Assembly: GCF_007556685.1 (NCBI RefSeq)
Contig: NZ_VJON01000005.1
Coordinates: forward strand, 1-64,000
DNA length: 64,000 nucleotides
DNA from: Tepidimonas charontis
GTDB taxonomy: Bacteria > Pseudomonadota > Gammaproteobacteria > Burkholderiales > Burkholderiaceae_C
Reading direction: 5' to 3'
Under the pieces are notes generated by a model, which saw only the letters and a list, made by a program, of their open reading frames with translations, did not search any database and was not told the DNA's origin. This document shows positions 8,906 through 18,074 of the stretch, in pieces; position 1 is the first letter of the stretch, and each line of letters opens with the position of its first letter. The translations under genes were made by a program, and so were the position numbers.

Positions 8906-8919
8906 AACGAACGTTCGTT
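8906..8919. promoter_or_regulatory. 14-bp perfect palindrome (putative TetR-type operator)
   Basis: AACGAACGTTCGTT is a perfect inverted repeat immediately upstream of a TATACT -10 box on the minus strand. Its length and symmetry are typical of operators for TetR/AcrR-family repressors. The regulator is not encoded next to it. It could also act on a +strand transcript through TATAAA at 8921-8926. Confidence 0.55.
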
Positions 8920-9149
8920 CTATAAAGGGTTTACCCGGGGTGTCGAAGCGCTTACGCAGACATATGCGCTGCCGCCCACGGTCCGCCTGCCCGATCCGGC
9001 ACAGCCCGCTGGCCCGGCTCACGCGCTGCGTCTGCGCCGAACGCCAGCGCACACGCTATACTTGGAAGTATGGCGGCGGCGAATCGCGCCGGTCGGCGTC
9101 ATGGATGCGCGCGGTGGCCACGCAATGCTGCGTGGGGTTTGACGCCACC

Positions 9150-9181
9150 ATGGGTTCCCTCACCCCATCGATCAAAAAGGA
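9150..9181 (+). ncRNA. preQ1-I riboswitch (likely)
   Basis: The 32 nt before yhhQ fit the small class I preQ1 aptamer. P1 is ATGGG (9150-9154) pairing with CCCAT (9164-9168); the loop begins TTCCCTCAC; and an A-rich tail (ATCAAAAAGGA) carries the Shine-Dalgarno. The tail GGA can pair with loop TCC to form the pseudoknot, hiding the ribosome site when preQ1 is bound. The downstream gene is the queuosine-precursor transporter, a known partner of this riboswitch class. Recognised by eye; a covariance search would settle it. Confidence 0.78.
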
Positions 9182-9186
9182 TTCAC

Positions 9187-9852
9187 ATGCGCATCACTGA
9201 TTCCCGCGCCACGCCGGCGGCGTGGTTGGGGCTGCCGACCCTGGTGGCTCTGCATATCCTCATCATCATTGCCAGCAACTACCTGGTGCAATTGCCGTTT
9301 CAACTGTTCGGCGTGCACACCACCTGGGGCGCCTTCACCTTTCCGCTGGTGTTCGTCGTCACCGATCTGACCGTGCGGCTGATCGGCCCGCAGGCGGCGC
9401 GGCGCGTGGTGGCGCGCGTGATGCTGCCGGCGCTGCTGGCGTCCTACGTCGTGTCGGTGCTGTTCTATGAAGGCCGCTTCAACGGCTGGGCGGCGCTGGC
9501 CGACTTCAACACCTTCGTCTTTCGCATCGCGCTGGCGAGCTTCATCGCCTACGTGGTCGGCCAGCTGACCGACATCGCCGTCTTCGCGCGCCTGCGCCGC
9601 CTGCCAGCGTGGTGGGTGGCGCCGGCCGCCTCCACCATCGTCGGCAGCCTGATCGACACCTTCGTCTTCTTCTCGGCGGCCTTCTGGCGCAGCAGCGACG
9701 CCTTCATGGCCGAGCACTGGGTGGAAATCGCCTGGGTGGACTACGCCACCAAACTGGCGTTCAGCTTGCTGGCGTTGCTGCCCTTGTACGGCGCCGCGCT
9801 GAAAGCCCTGCTGCGCTGGCTGCCGGCGCCTGCGCCGGTGCGCATGGCCTGA
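9187..9852 (+). CDS. yhhQ: Queuosine precursor transporter (YhhQ/QPTR)
   Basis: This is a 221-residue inner-membrane protein of the DUF165/COG1738 family, which imports preQ0/preQ1 for queuosine tRNA modification. It shows about six hydrophobic segments and family-like blocks (WGAFTFPLVFVVTDL, YVVGQLTDIAVF, STIVGSLIDTFVFF). The ATG at 9187 follows AAAAAGGATTCAC; its ribosome site is part of the riboswitch tail, so translation should fall when preQ1 is plentiful. It stands alone on the + strand, with a 54-bp gap before the ribonuclease gene. Confidence 0.92.
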   Translation: MRITDSRATPAAWLGLPTLVALHILIIIASNYLVQLPFQLFGVHTTWGAFTFPLVFVVTDLTVRLIGPQAARRVVARVMLPALLASYVVSVLFYEGRFNGWAALADFNTFVFRIALASFIAYVVGQLTDIAVFARLRRLPAWWVAPAASTIVGSLIDTFVFFSAAFWRSSDAFMAEHWVEIAWVDYATKLAFSLLALLPLYGAALKALLRWLPAPAPVRMA

Positions 9853-9906
9853 CGCGGCGCCGCTGCGACTGGGTACACTTGGGCTCCTGATTGCTGGCCG
9901 ACGGCC

Positions 9907-12042
9907 ATGGCCCCGTCGGCCATTGGCATTGGCCTGGCACAAGGTACGAAAGCACCGACGTTGTTTGCCCTGTTTGAAGAAGCCGGCAAATTGCTGACCG
10001 GCCGCATCCTCTCCAGCACCGAAGCCTCAGCGCACATCGAGCTCGACAGCGGCCGGCGTGCCAAGGTCAAACTCGCCCACGTGCTGTTGACCTTCACCCA
10101 GCCCGCGCCGACCGAACTGATGGCGCAGGCCCAGGCTTTGGCCGGTGACATCGATCTCGACCTGGCGTGGGCGTGTGCGCCGGATGCCGATTTCGCCTTC
10201 GACGAACTGGCGCGTGACTATTTCGGCAGCGACGCCTCCCTGGCGCAGCAGGCCGCTGCGCTGCTGCGCCTGCACGATGCACCCCACTATTTCCGCCGCG
10301 TTGGCAAGGGGCGCTTTCGCAAAGCGCCTGCCGAGGTGCTGCGTCAAGCGCTGGCCGCCATCGAGCGGCGCCGAGCCATCGAGGCCCAAATCGCCGCCTG
10401 GGCCGACCAGCTCGCGCAGGGACAGTGCCCGGCGCCGGTGCGCGAGCAGCTCTATCGCATCCTGTTCAAGCCCGACAAAAACGCGCCCGAGTACAAGGCG
10501 GTGGTACACGCGGCCCGTGCCACCCATCTGGCGCCGCTGGCGCTGCTGCAGCGCGCCGGCGCCATCAGCAGCGCCTACCAGTTTCACTGGCAGCGCTTTT
10601 TGTTCGAGTACTTTCCCCGCGGCACCGGTTTTCCGGCCGTCACCGCCCCGCCGGTGCCTGCGGATCTGCCGCTGGCCGCCGACGTGGCGGCGTTCTCCAT
10701 CGACGACTCCAGCACCACCGAAATCGACGATGCGCTCAGTGTCCAGGGGCTGGGCAGCGGTATCGTGACCGTGGGTATCCACATCGCGGCGCCAGGCCTG
10801 GCCATCGCGCCCGACAGCGCGCTCGACCGCATTGCGCGCGAGCGCTTGTCCACCGTCTATGTGCCCGGCCACAAGATCACGATGCTGCCGGACGCGGTGG
10901 TGCAGAGCTATACCTTGCTGGCCGGCGCGCCGCGCCCGGCACTGTCGCTGTACGTGCGCATCGACGAGGCCTCGTTGCAGGTGCTCGACAGCCAGACCCG
11001 GCTGGAGCAGGTGCCCATCGCGCACAACCTGCGCCACGATCAGATCGACCACGTGGTGACGGCGGCGTGGCTGGACGCGCCCGATGCGCCGACACCCGAG
11101 GCCGCACCGCCCGAGCTGCGCGCGCTGCACCCGCAATTGGCCTTTCTGTGGCGGCTGGCGCAGGCCTGCAAGGCCCAGCGCGAGGCGGTGCGCGGCCGCC
11201 CGGAAACCTTCACGCGCCCCGACTTCACCTTCAAACTGGAAGGGATGAACGGCGATGCCCCCACCGGCGAGGAAACGGTGGTGATTGGCACCCGCACGCG
11301 CGGCGCGCCGCTGGATCTGATCGTGGCCGAAGCCATGATCCTGGCCAACCACACCTGGGGCCGATGGTTGGCCGAGCTGGGCGTGCCCGCCATTTATCGC
11401 AGCCAAGCCAGCCTGGCCCCCGGTGTGAAGGTGCGTATGGGCACCAAGGCGCTGCCGCACGCCGGCATCGGCGTATCGTGCTACGCCTGGAGCACGTCGC
11501 CGCTGCGCCGCTACACCGACTTGGTCAACCAGTGGCAAATCATCGCCTGTGCCCGCCACGGTGCCGCCGCCGCGCTGGCGGCCCCGTTCAAGCCGCGCGA
11601 CGCCGCCTTGCTGGCCATCATCAGCGCCTTCGACGCCGCCTACAGTGCCTACAATCAGTTCCAGGGCACGATGGAGCGCTACTGGACGCTGCGCTATCTG
11701 CGCCAGCAGGACATCACCGAGCTCGAAGCGGCCTATCTGAAGGACAACCTGGTACGTGCCGAGACGTTGCCGCTGGTGTTTTCGGTACTGGGCACCGAGG
11801 GCTTGCGACGGGGCGAGCGCGTGCGCGTGCGGCTGGGCGCGATCGACGAAGTGTCACTGGAAGTCACCGGCACCGTCGTCGAACGCCTGGGCGCCACCGA
11901 GCCGGTGGCCGAGACCGACGAAACGCTGGAGGGCGAGAGCGAGGCGCCGCTGGCCGCACCCCTGACCGTTGCCGTGGCGCTGGACGACGGCGACGAAGGT
12001 GCGTCCGACGATGCCGGGGCGCCCTCTGCCGCCGCGACGTGA
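9907..12042 (+). CDS. RNB-domain exoribonuclease (RNase II family)
   Basis: This is a 711-residue 3'-5' exoribonuclease of the RNase II/R superfamily. The catalytic RNB domain is marked by SIDDSSTTEIDDALS, with the metal-binding Asp residues, and by SPLRRYTDLVNQWQ near the C terminus. It lacks the long C-terminal basic tail of RNase R and has an acidic end instead. The ATG at 9907 was taken; an in-frame TTG at 9961 (before LFALFEEAGK) would give a start nearer to what is usual in this branch. A 10-bp gap to the TonB-like gene suggests an operon with it and mtgA. Confidence 0.92.
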   Translation: MAPSAIGIGLAQGTKAPTLFALFEEAGKLLTGRILSSTEASAHIELDSGRRAKVKLAHVLLTFTQPAPTELMAQAQALAGDIDLDLAWACAPDADFAFDELARDYFGSDASLAQQAAALLRLHDAPHYFRRVGKGRFRKAPAEVLRQALAAIERRRAIEAQIAAWADQLAQGQCPAPVREQLYRILFKPDKNAPEYKAVVHAARATHLAPLALLQRAGAISSAYQFHWQRFLFEYFPRGTGFPAVTAPPVPADLPLAADVAAFSIDDSSTTEIDDALSVQGLGSGIVTVGIHIAAPGLAIAPDSALDRIARERLSTVYVPGHKITMLPDAVVQSYTLLAGAPRPALSLYVRIDEASLQVLDSQTRLEQVPIAHNLRHDQIDHVVTAAWLDAPDAPTPEAAPPELRALHPQLAFLWRLAQACKAQREAVRGRPETFTRPDFTFKLEGMNGDAPTGEETVVIGTRTRGAPLDLIVAEAMILANHTWGRWLAELGVPAIYRSQASLAPGVKVRMGTKALPHAGIGVSCYAWSTSPLRRYTDLVNQWQIIACARHGAAAALAAPFKPRDAALLAIISAFDAAYSAYNQFQGTMERYWTLRYLRQQDITELEAAYLKDNLVRAETLPLVFSVLGTEGLRRGERVRVRLGAIDEVSLEVTGTVVERLGATEPVAETDETLEGESEAPLAAPLTVAVALDDGDEGASDDAGAPSAAAT

Positions 12043-12052
12043 GGCTGCCCCC

Positions 12053-12937
12053 ATGGCACTGCCGCGTGTGCTCGCCACCCTCAGTGACCGCCTGCGGGCT
12101 GACCCGCTGCCGTGGACGCTGGCGCTGTCGGTGGTGGCGCACGCCGTGGTACTGACGGTGCAGTTCGTACCTCCGCTGCGCCCCCAGCGGCTGCTGCAGG
12201 ATGCCCCCTTGGAGGTGATTCTGGTCAACGCCCGCAGCGAGCAAGCGCCACAGCGCGCCCAGGCGATCGCGCAGGCGAATCTGGCCGGCGGTGGACAGCT
12301 CGACCAGGGCCGCGCCACCTCACCGCTACCACCCGCCCCGGTGGTGCGCGTCGGCGATGCGCTGGAGGACGAGGAGCAGCGCATCGAAGCGATGAAGGCG
12401 CAGCAAACCCGGCTGCTGGCCCAGTTGCGTGAGGAAATCGCGCGCTTAAGCGCCGCTCCGCTGCCGGCCAACGCCGATGCCGACGGCCGCGAGCAGCGTC
12501 GGCGCGCGTTGATTCGCACCCTGGCCGAAATCGAGCGCCGCATCAACGAGGAAAACGCGCGCCCGCGACGCCGCTACATCAGCCCGGCCACCCAAGAAGC
12601 GGTGTACGCGCTGTACTACGACGAGCTGCGCCGCCGTATCGAGGACCGCGGCACCGCGCAGTTTCCCGAACAGGGGGGGCGCAAACTCTACGGCGAGCTG
12701 ACCATGACCATCACTGTCAATCACGACGGGCGGGTGCTGGCCACGGAAGTGGTGCAGGGCTCGGGCAACCCCGTGCTCGATCGGCGCGCCGAGGCCATCG
12801 TGCACAGCCTGCGCTTTGCGCACTTCAACCCCGCCATGCGCGCGCGCGCCGATCAGATCGTGGTCGTCTCGCGCTTTCGCTTCACGCGCGAGGCGGGCCT
12901 GCAGACCCAGATGACGGCCCCGGCCGCCACGCCATGA
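12053..12937 (+). CDS. TonB-family energy transducer protein
   Basis: The 294-residue protein has an N-terminal membrane anchor (about residues 18-40, [16 protein letters not shown]), a long polar and coiled periplasmic stretch, and a C-terminal TonB-like domain ([17 protein letters not shown] ... [11 protein letters not shown]). It would link inner-membrane energy to outer-membrane receptors or stabilise the envelope. No exbB/exbD lie nearby. The stop overlaps the mtgA start by 4 nt (ATGA), so the two are translationally coupled. Confidence 0.88.
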   Translation: MALPRVLATLSDRLRADPLPWTLALSVVAHAVVLTVQFVPPLRPQRLLQDAPLEVILVNARSEQAPQRAQAIAQANLAGGGQLDQGRATSPLPPAPVVRVGDALEDEEQRIEAMKAQQTRLLAQLREEIARLSAAPLPANADADGREQRRRALIRTLAEIERRINEENARPRRRYISPATQEAVYALYYDELRRRIEDRGTAQFPEQGGRKLYGELTMTITVNHDGRVLATEVVQGSGNPVLDRRAEAIVHSLRFAHFNPAMRARADQIVVVSRFRFTREAGLQTQMTAPAATP

Positions 12938-13716
12938 GTCGCGGACGCAACGCTGCCCGCGCCGCCGGCGCACCCCCACGGCGCGGCCGCGTGGCGCACG
13001 CGCTGGGGTCGATGCTGCTGGGGGTGCTGCTGGCCGCGCTGGCCCTGCAAGGATGGTGGGTGGCGCGCATCGCCGCGCTGCGCTTCATCGACCCCAGCAG
13101 CACCACCTTTCAGCGCTCGGAGCTGTGGCGACTGCTGCAAACCGGCGACGCCCACCGCTGGCGCCAGCAGTGGGTGCCGTACGAGCGTATCTCACCGCAT
13201 CTGAAGCGCGCCGTGGTGGCCGCCGAAGATGCCGGCTTCGTCGATCACTTCGGCGTCGACTGGGACGCGGTGACCGCCGCCTGGCAACGCAACCAGCGAC
13301 TGCGCGACCGCGCCCGAGGCCACGGCGACGGACCGGTGCGCCCGGCGCGCGTGGTGGGGGGGTCGACCATCACGCAGCAGCTGGCCAAAAACCTGTTTTT
13401 GTCCGGCGAGCGCACTTTGTGGCGCAAGGGGCAGGAGCTGTGGTTGACGTGGATGCTGGAGGCCCTGCTGAACAAGCGGCGCATCCTCGAAATCTATCTC
13501 AACAGCGTGGAGTGGGGCGACGGCGTCTTCGGCGCCGAAGCGGCGGCGCAGCACTACTTTCGCAAGTCCGCGGCACAACTCAGCGCCACCGAGGCAGCGC
13601 GTCTGGCGGCGCTGCTGCCTGCCCCCAAACGCTATGGAAGGCGGCTGGCTGCTGGGGCGGCACCCTCGCATGCCCATGCCATATGGGCGCGCATGGAGTC
13701 GGTACGCATCCCGTAG
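12934..13716 (+). CDS. mtgA: Monofunctional peptidoglycan transglycosylase
   Basis: MtgA polymerises lipid II into glycan strands without crosslinking them. The 260-residue protein has one N-terminal membrane anchor and the GT51 motifs: [15 protein letters not shown] (catalytic Glu98), [15 protein letters not shown] and the [14 protein letters not shown] block. Length is typical. In relatives known to me aroE often lies between the tonB-like gene and mtgA. Here the genes overlap directly, so aroE is elsewhere or lost. Confidence 0.95.
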   Translation: MSRGRNAARAAGAPPRRGRVAHALGSMLLGVLLAALALQGWWVARIAALRFIDPSSTTFQRSELWRLLQTGDAHRWRQQWVPYERISPHLKRAVVAAEDAGFVDHFGVDWDAVTAAWQRNQRLRDRARGHGDGPVRPARVVGGSTITQQLAKNLFLSGERTLWRKGQELWLTWMLEALLNKRRILEIYLNSVEWGDGVFGAEAAAQHYFRKSAAQLSATEAARLAALLPAPKRYGRRLAAGAAPSHAHAIWARMESVRIP

Positions 13717-13760
13717 CCCCGGTGCGCCAACGACCAGCCGCCCACGCTACGATTGCATCC

Positions 13761-14309
13761 ATGCGCATCCTTGGTATCGACCCGGGCCTGACGGCCACCG
13801 GCTTTGGCGTGGTGGACGTGGACGGCGCCTGCCTGCGTTACGTGGCCAGCGGCACCATTCGCACCAGCCCGGACGAAGGCGCCCTGCTGCCGCAGCGCCT
13901 GCGCACCCTGTTCGATGGCATCGGCGAGGTGGTGCGGCGCTACCAGCCGACCGTGGCGGCGCTGGAGATCGTGTTCGTCAACGTCAACCCGCAAGCCACC
14001 CTGATTCTGGGACAGGCGCGCGGCTGCTGCCTGACTGCCCTGGTGGCCAACGACCTGCCGGTGGCCGAATACACCGCGCTGCAATTAAAAAAGGCGGTGG
14101 TGGGCTACGGCAAAGCGCAAAAAAGCCAAGTGCAGGAAATGGTGCGGCGCCTGCTCAATCTGCCGGGGTTGCCCGGGAAAGACGCCGCCGACGCGCTGGG
14201 CCTGTGCATCACCCACGCCCAGGTGGCACGCACCACACAGGCCATCGCGCGCGTGGCCCCACTGCGCGCGCGCACCCATGCAGCCTACCGGGACGGGCGC
14301 AGTTATTGA
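13761..14309 (+). CDS. ruvC: Crossover junction endodeoxyribonuclease RuvC
   Basis: RuvC resolves Holliday junctions together with RuvAB. The 182-residue product has the four acidic catalytic residues: D7 in [11 protein letters not shown]69 in AALEIVF, and D141 and D144 in GKDAADALG. The ATG at 13761 fits the family start. ruvA and ruvB are not adjacent. It ends 12 bp from the convergent small gene downstream of lpxC. Confidence 0.97.
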   Translation: MRILGIDPGLTATGFGVVDVDGACLRYVASGTIRTSPDEGALLPQRLRTLFDGIGEVVRRYQPTVAALEIVFVNVNPQATLILGQARGCCLTALVANDLPVAEYTALQLKKAVVGYGKAQKSQVQEMVRRLLNLPGLPGKDAADALGLCITHAQVARTTQAIARVAPLRARTHAAYRDGRSY

Positions 14310-14321
14310 GCCGCAACCCCA

Positions 14322-14495
14322 TCAAATACGGCTGAGCACGAGCACGGCAAAGAAGCCCAGCGCCGCCATCACCGTCCACTTCAGCACCACCAACCCCCAG
14401 CGCAGGTAGTGCTTGCGCCCCGTGCCCAGATAAAAGGCAAAGCACAGAGCCGAGGCGCCCAGTAGCGCGAACATCAGAAATCGAAAGAAAAACAT
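14322..14495 (-). CDS. Small membrane protein downstream of lpxC, 57 aa
   Basis: An ATG at 14493-14495 opens a 57-residue frame ending TGA at 14324-14322. The product begins MFFFRFLMFALLGASAL, has a short loop (GTGRKHYLRWG) and a second hydrophobic stretch (TVMAALGFFAVLVL), giving two predicted membrane helices. It begins 15 bp after the lpxC stop on the same strand, with an AGGT-type ribosome site, so it is probably the last gene of the dcw/lpxC transcript. I do not recognise a named family. The hydrophobic pattern and position argue that it is real. Confidence 0.7.
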   Translation of the reverse strand: MFFFRFLMFALLGASALCFAFYLGTGRKHYLRWGLVVLKWTVMAALGFFAVLVLSRI

Positions 14496-14510
14496 CGCAG
14501 CGCGACCTGC

Positions 14511-15434
14511 TCAGGCGGCCAGGGCGAGCTGTGCGAACCCGCGCGGCGCGGCGCGCTCGTCCTCGAAGGTGACGATCTCGTACGCATCTGGCTGGGCCAG
14601 CAGCGCGCGCAGCAGCTGGTTGTTGAGCGCGTGCCCCGAACGGTAGGCGCTGTAGGCGGCCAGCAACGGATGACCAAGCAGGTACAAGTCGCCCATCGCG
14701 TCCAGGATCTTGTGCTTGGCGAATTCGTCGTCGTAGCGCAGCCCGTCGGCATTGAGCACCTTGACGTCGTCGAGCACGATGGCGTTGTCCAGCCCGCCGC
14801 CCAGGGCCAGCCCCTGAGCGCGCATGTGCTCGACGTCGCGCGTAAAACCAAAGGTGCGTGCCCGGGCGATTTCGCGCGCATACTGGCCGCTGCCCAGGTC
14901 GAACTCCACACATTGGCCGGTGGCGCTGACGGCGGGGTGGTCGAATTCGATTTCGAAGCGCAGTTTGAAGCCGTGATAGGGCTGCAGACGCGCCCATTTG
15001 CCCAGCCGGCCCTGTCCTTCGCTGACTTCGACCGGGCGCTTGACGCGCACGAAGCGGCGCGGTGCGGGCTGGGTTTGGATGCCAGCGCTACGCAGCAGAT
15101 ACACGAAGGAGGCCGCCGAGCCGTCGAGAATGGGTACCTCTTCGGCGGTGAGGTCGATGTAGAGGTTGTCGATGCCCAAGCCGGCACACGCGCTCATCAG
15201 GTGCTCGACGGTGTGCACGCGCACGCCCCGGCGCGCCAGCGTCGAGGCCAGTCGCGTGTCGGCCACTGCGGTGGCGCTCGCGGGGATTTCGACCGGTTCG
15301 GCCAGATCGATGCGGCGAAAGACGATGCCGGTATCGGGCGCCGCCGGGCGCAGCGTCAGCTCGACCCGTTCGCCGCTGTGCAGGCCCACGCCCACGGCGC
15401 GCGTGAGGGTCTTGAGGGTGCGTTGCGCAATCAT
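14511..15434 (-). CDS. lpxC: UDP-3-O-acyl-N-acetylglucosamine deacetylase
   Basis: LpxC is the zinc-dependent deacetylase that commits lipid A synthesis. The 307-residue protein shows the metal-site blocks: [10 protein letters not shown] (His74/His78), [14 protein letters not shown] (His and Asp near 236-240) and the catalytic-base region SGHALNN. The start ([10 protein letters not shown]) is the ATG at 15432-15434; the open frame upstream is non-coding. It follows ftsZ by 156 bp, the usual end of the dcw cluster in proteobacteria. The gap contains a 9-bp hairpin. Confidence 0.97.
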   Translation of the reverse strand: MIAQRTLKTLTRAVGVGLHSGERVELTLRPAAPDTGIVFRRIDLAEPVEIPASATAVADTRLASTLARRGVRVHTVEHLMSACAGLGIDNLYIDLTAEEVPILDGSAASFVYLLRSAGIQTQPAPRRFVRVKRPVEVSEGQGRLGKWARLQPYHGFKLRFEIEFDHPAVSATGQCVEFDLGSGQYAREIARARTFGFTRDVEHMRAQGLALGGGLDNAIVLDDVKVLNADGLRYDDEFAKHKILDAMGDLYLLGHPLLAAYSAYRSGHALNNQLLRALLAQPDAYEIVTFEDERAAPRGFAQLALAA

Positions 15435-15508
15435 GTCGAGATTGTAGGCGCGGGGTCGGATCCGCGCACGCGGCCGCGCGCAAAACCGCACGGCTGGCAG
15501 CGGGCGCC

Positions 15509-15537
15509 GGCGGGCCGCGTCGGCAAGACGGCCCGCC
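15509..15537. terminator. Hairpin between ftsZ and lpxC
   Basis: GGCGGGCCG (15509-15517) pairs perfectly with CGGCCCGCC (15529-15537), loop 11 nt, between the ftsZ stop and the lpxC start. There is no clean T run directly after it on the minus strand, so it may be a weak or partial terminator or an RNA-stability element that uncouples lpxC from ftsZ. Confidence 0.4.
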
Positions 15538-15590
15538 AGCCACAAGCGTTCCAGGCAAAAACGGGGCGGCTGGGACCCCCTTTGGCGTTC

Positions 15591-16814
15591 TCAGTCGGCT
15601 TGACGGCGCAAGAATGCCGGGATTTCGATGTCTTCCATGCCACTGGAGGCCAGGGCTTCGACCCGAGAGGAGGCGCTGCGTCCGCTCAACCACACGCGCG
15701 GCACGTTCGGATGCACGCCGCCGGCGGCCCCAGCAGCGCTGCCCGCCGCGCCGGTGCCCACCGGCTGGTTCAGGGTCGGGATGGACGGCATGTTGTCGGT
15801 GCCGGTGCGCAGGCCCGCTTGCGACTGCACCACCGTCAGCGGCTGACGCTGGCCTTGGCGGTTCAGACCGGTGGCCACCACCGTCACGCGCAGCGCGTCA
15901 CCCAACGATTCGTCGTAGGCGGTGCCGTAGATGACGTGCGCATCGGGGGCGGCGAAGGCACGAATGGTATTCATGGCCAGCTTGGACTCGGACAGCTTCA
16001 GCGACCCCTTGGCGGCGCTGATGAGCACCAGCACGCCCTTGGCGCCGCGCATGTCCACGCCCTCCAGCAGCGGGCAGGCGATGGCTTGCTCGGCGGCGAT
16101 GCGCGCGCGGTCGGGGCCGCTGGCCACCGCCGTGCCCATCATCGCCTTGCCCGGCTCGCCCATGACCGTGCGGACGTCTTCGAAGTCCACGTTGACCAGC
16201 GCCTCGACGTTGATGATCTCGGCGATGCCACCGACCGCGTTCTTGAGGACGTCGTTGGCAGCGGCAAACGCCTCATCCTGGGTAACGTCTTCGCCCAGCT
16301 CTTCGTGCAGCTTGTCGTTGAGCACCACGATCAGCGAATCGACGCTTTGCTCGAGTTCGGCCAGACCCTCTTCGGCATTGGCCATGCGGCGCCCGCCCTC
16401 CCAGTCGAACGGTTTGGTCACCACGCCCACCGTGAGGATGCCCATCTCCTTGGCCATCTTGGCAATCACCGGGGCGGCGCCGGTGCCGGTGCCGCCGCCC
16501 ATGCCGGCGGTGATGAACAGCATGTGCGCGCCTTCGATGGCGGCGCGGATGTCAGCCTCGGCCATCAGCGCCGCTTCGCGCCCCTTGTCGGGCTTGCTGC
16601 CCGCCCCCAGGCCGGTGCGGCCGAGCTGGATGAGGCGGTGCGCCGACGAGCGCGCCAGCGCCTGCGCGTCGGTGTTGGCGCAAATGAACTCCACGCCTTG
16701 CACGCGGCTTTGGATCATGTGCTCGACGGCGTTGCTGCCGCCGCCGCCCACACCGATCACCTTGATCCGCGTGCCGCGGTTGAATTCTTCGACTTCGATC
16801 AGTTCGATGCCCAT
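15591..16814 (-). CDS. ftsZ: Cell division protein FtsZ
   Basis: FtsZ is the tubulin-like GTPase that forms the division ring. The 407-residue protein has the tubulin signature GGGTGTG (residues 106-112), the N-terminal nucleotide loop VIGVGGGGSNAV, the T7-loop region NVDFEDVRTVM and a variable Ala/Gly/Pro linker. It ends in the conserved tail DIEIPAFLRRQAD, which binds FtsA and other partners. The ATG at 16812-16814 has a CGAGGAGCG ribosome site. It lies 20 bp after ftsA. Confidence 0.99.
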   Translation of the reverse strand: MGIELIEVEEFNRGTRIKVIGVGGGGSNAVEHMIQSRVQGVEFICANTDAQALARSSAHRLIQLGRTGLGAGSKPDKGREAALMAEADIRAAIEGAHMLFITAGMGGGTGTGAAPVIAKMAKEMGILTVGVVTKPFDWEGGRRMANAEEGLAELEQSVDSLIVVLNDKLHEELGEDVTQDEAFAAANDVLKNAVGGIAEIINVEALVNVDFEDVRTVMGEPGKAMMGTAVASGPDRARIAAEQAIACPLLEGVDMRGAKGVLVLISAAKGSLKLSESKLAMNTIRAFAAPDAHVIYGTAYDESLGDALRVTVVATGLNRQGQRQPLTVVQSQAGLRTGTDNMPSIPTLNQPVGTGAAGSAAGAAGGVHPNVPRVWLSGRSASSRVEALASSGMEDIEIPAFLRRQAD

Positions 16815-16834
16815 GGAACGCTCCTCGTGTGTGC

Positions 16835-18064
16835 TTAGAAATTGCCGACGAACCACTCTTTGACGCGCGCAAGCAGCCCCCCGAACGAGCCCGCTTTTTG
16901 CGCCACCTTCTGCCCGCGCAGGCGCGCCAGCCGCGCCTCGTCGAGCAAACCCATCACAGTGGCCGCGCGCGGATGCGCGACCATGTCCCCGAGCGCGCCG
17001 ACGTACTGGGGCACGCCGCGCCGCACGGGCTTCAGAAAAATGTCCTCGCCCAACTCGACCATGCCGGGCATGACCGCGCTGCCGCCGGTGAGCACGACGC
17101 CACTGGACAGCAGCTCCTCGTGGCCGGATTCGCGAATCACGTGCTGCACGAGCGAAAAAATCTCCTCCACGCGCGGCTCGATGACCCCGGCCAGCGCCTG
17201 GCGGCTAAGCAGCCGCGGGCCGCGGTCGCCCAGGCCCGGCACCTCCACCTGCTGATCTGGGTCGGCCAACAGTTGCTTGGCGCAGCCGCTTTCGATCTTG
17301 ATGTCCTCGGCGTCCTTGGTGGGCGTGCGCAGCGCCATGGCGATGTCGTTGGTGATCAGGTCGCCGGCGATGGGAATGACGGCGGTGTGGCGGATCGCCC
17401 CCCCGGCGAAGATCGCCACATCCGTGGTGCCGGCGCCGATGTCCACCAACGCCACGCCGAGCTCTTTTTCGTCGTTGGTGAGCACGGCCTGGGCCGCGGC
17501 CAGTGGGTTGAGCATCAGCTGCTCCACTTCCAGGCCGCAGCGGCGCACGCATTTGAGGATGTTTTCGGCCGCGCTCTGCGCGCCGGTGACGATGTGCACC
17601 TTGGCCTCCAGGCGCACGCCGCTCATGCCGATCGGCTCCTTGACCTCCTGGCCGTCGATGATGAATTCCTGCGGCTCGACCAACAGCAGGCGCTGATCGG
17701 TGGAGATGTTGATGGCCTTGGCGGTCTCGATGACGCGCGCCACGTCGGCGGGGCTGACCTCGCGGTCTTTGATGGCCACCATCCCCTGCGAGTTGATGCC
17801 GCGCACGTGGCTGCCGGTGATGCCGGTGGTCACGCGCGTGATGCGGCAGTCGGCCATCAATTCGGCTTCCTTGAGCGCTTGCTGGATGCTGGCCACGGTG
17901 GCGTCGATGTTGACGACCACCCCGCGTTTGAGGCCGTTGCCGGGTGCCACGCCCAGTCCGGCGAGTTTGAGTTCACCGCCCGGCAGCACCTCGGCCACCA
18001 CCACCATGATCTTGGCGGTGCCGATATCCAGGGCGACCACGATGTCCTTGTATTCCTTGGCCAT
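16835..18064 (-). CDS. ftsA: Cell division protein FtsA
   Basis: FtsA is the actin-like membrane anchor for FtsZ. The 409-residue protein has the phosphate-1 motif ALDIGTAKIMV, the phosphate-2 motif LVDIGAGTTDVAIF and the adenosine motif VVLTGGSAVMPGM. It ends in the amphipathic membrane-targeting helix (LARVKEWFVGNF). The ATG at 18062-18064 starts MAKEYKD; the open frame before it belongs to ftsQ in another frame. It follows ftsQ by 10 bp and precedes ftsZ by 20 bp. Confidence 0.98.
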   Translation of the reverse strand: MAKEYKDIVVALDIGTAKIMVVVAEVLPGGELKLAGLGVAPGNGLKRGVVVNIDATVASIQQALKEAELMADCRITRVTTGITGSHVRGINSQGMVAIKDREVSPADVARVIETAKAINISTDQRLLLVEPQEFIIDGQEVKEPIGMSGVRLEAKVHIVTGAQSAAENILKCVRRCGLEVEQLMLNPLAAAQAVLTNDEKELGVALVDIGAGTTDVAIFAGGAIRHTAVIPIAGDLITNDIAMALRTPTKDAEDIKIESGCAKQLLADPDQQVEVPGLGDRGPRLLSRQALAGVIEPRVEEIFSLVQHVIRESGHEELLSSGVVLTGGSAVMPGMVELGEDIFLKPVRRGVPQYVGALGDMVAHPRAATVMGLLDEARLARLRGQKVAQKAGSFGGLLARVKEWFVGNF

Positions 18065-18074
18065 GATGAGGGTT

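Larger units (their letters stand above)
8818..9186. other. Divergent intergenic region, MCP / yhhQ
   Basis: No protein gene is supported in these 369 bases. The region holds, from left to right, a TATACT -10 element and a 14-bp palindrome facing the chemoreceptor, a possible +strand -10 (TATACT, 9057-9062), a perfect 7-bp hairpin (CCACGCA/TGCGTGG, 9118-9135) and the likely preQ1 riboswitch in front of yhhQ. Short open frames here lack ribosome sites and family resemblance. Confidence 0.7.

Noticed and set aside
9118-9135. CCACGCA/TGCGTGG hairpin as a terminator
   Set aside because: No T run follows and no gene ends before it; it may be part of the yhhQ leader, but nothing more can be said.
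10425-12155. 576-codon + strand frame overlapping the RNB ribonuclease
   Set aside because: Frame-shifted shadow, Arg/Gly/Ala-rich, no recognisable motif, while the other frame has full catalytic motifs.
15435-15590. Possible small gene between ftsZ and lpxC
   Set aside because: No frame with a ribosome site; only a GC hairpin is present.
14631-16838. 735-codon open frame on the + strand across lpxC and ftsZ
   Set aside because: It is antisense to two certain genes, His/Ala/Arg-rich with no family resemblance, and is explained by GC-rich third positions of the true genes.
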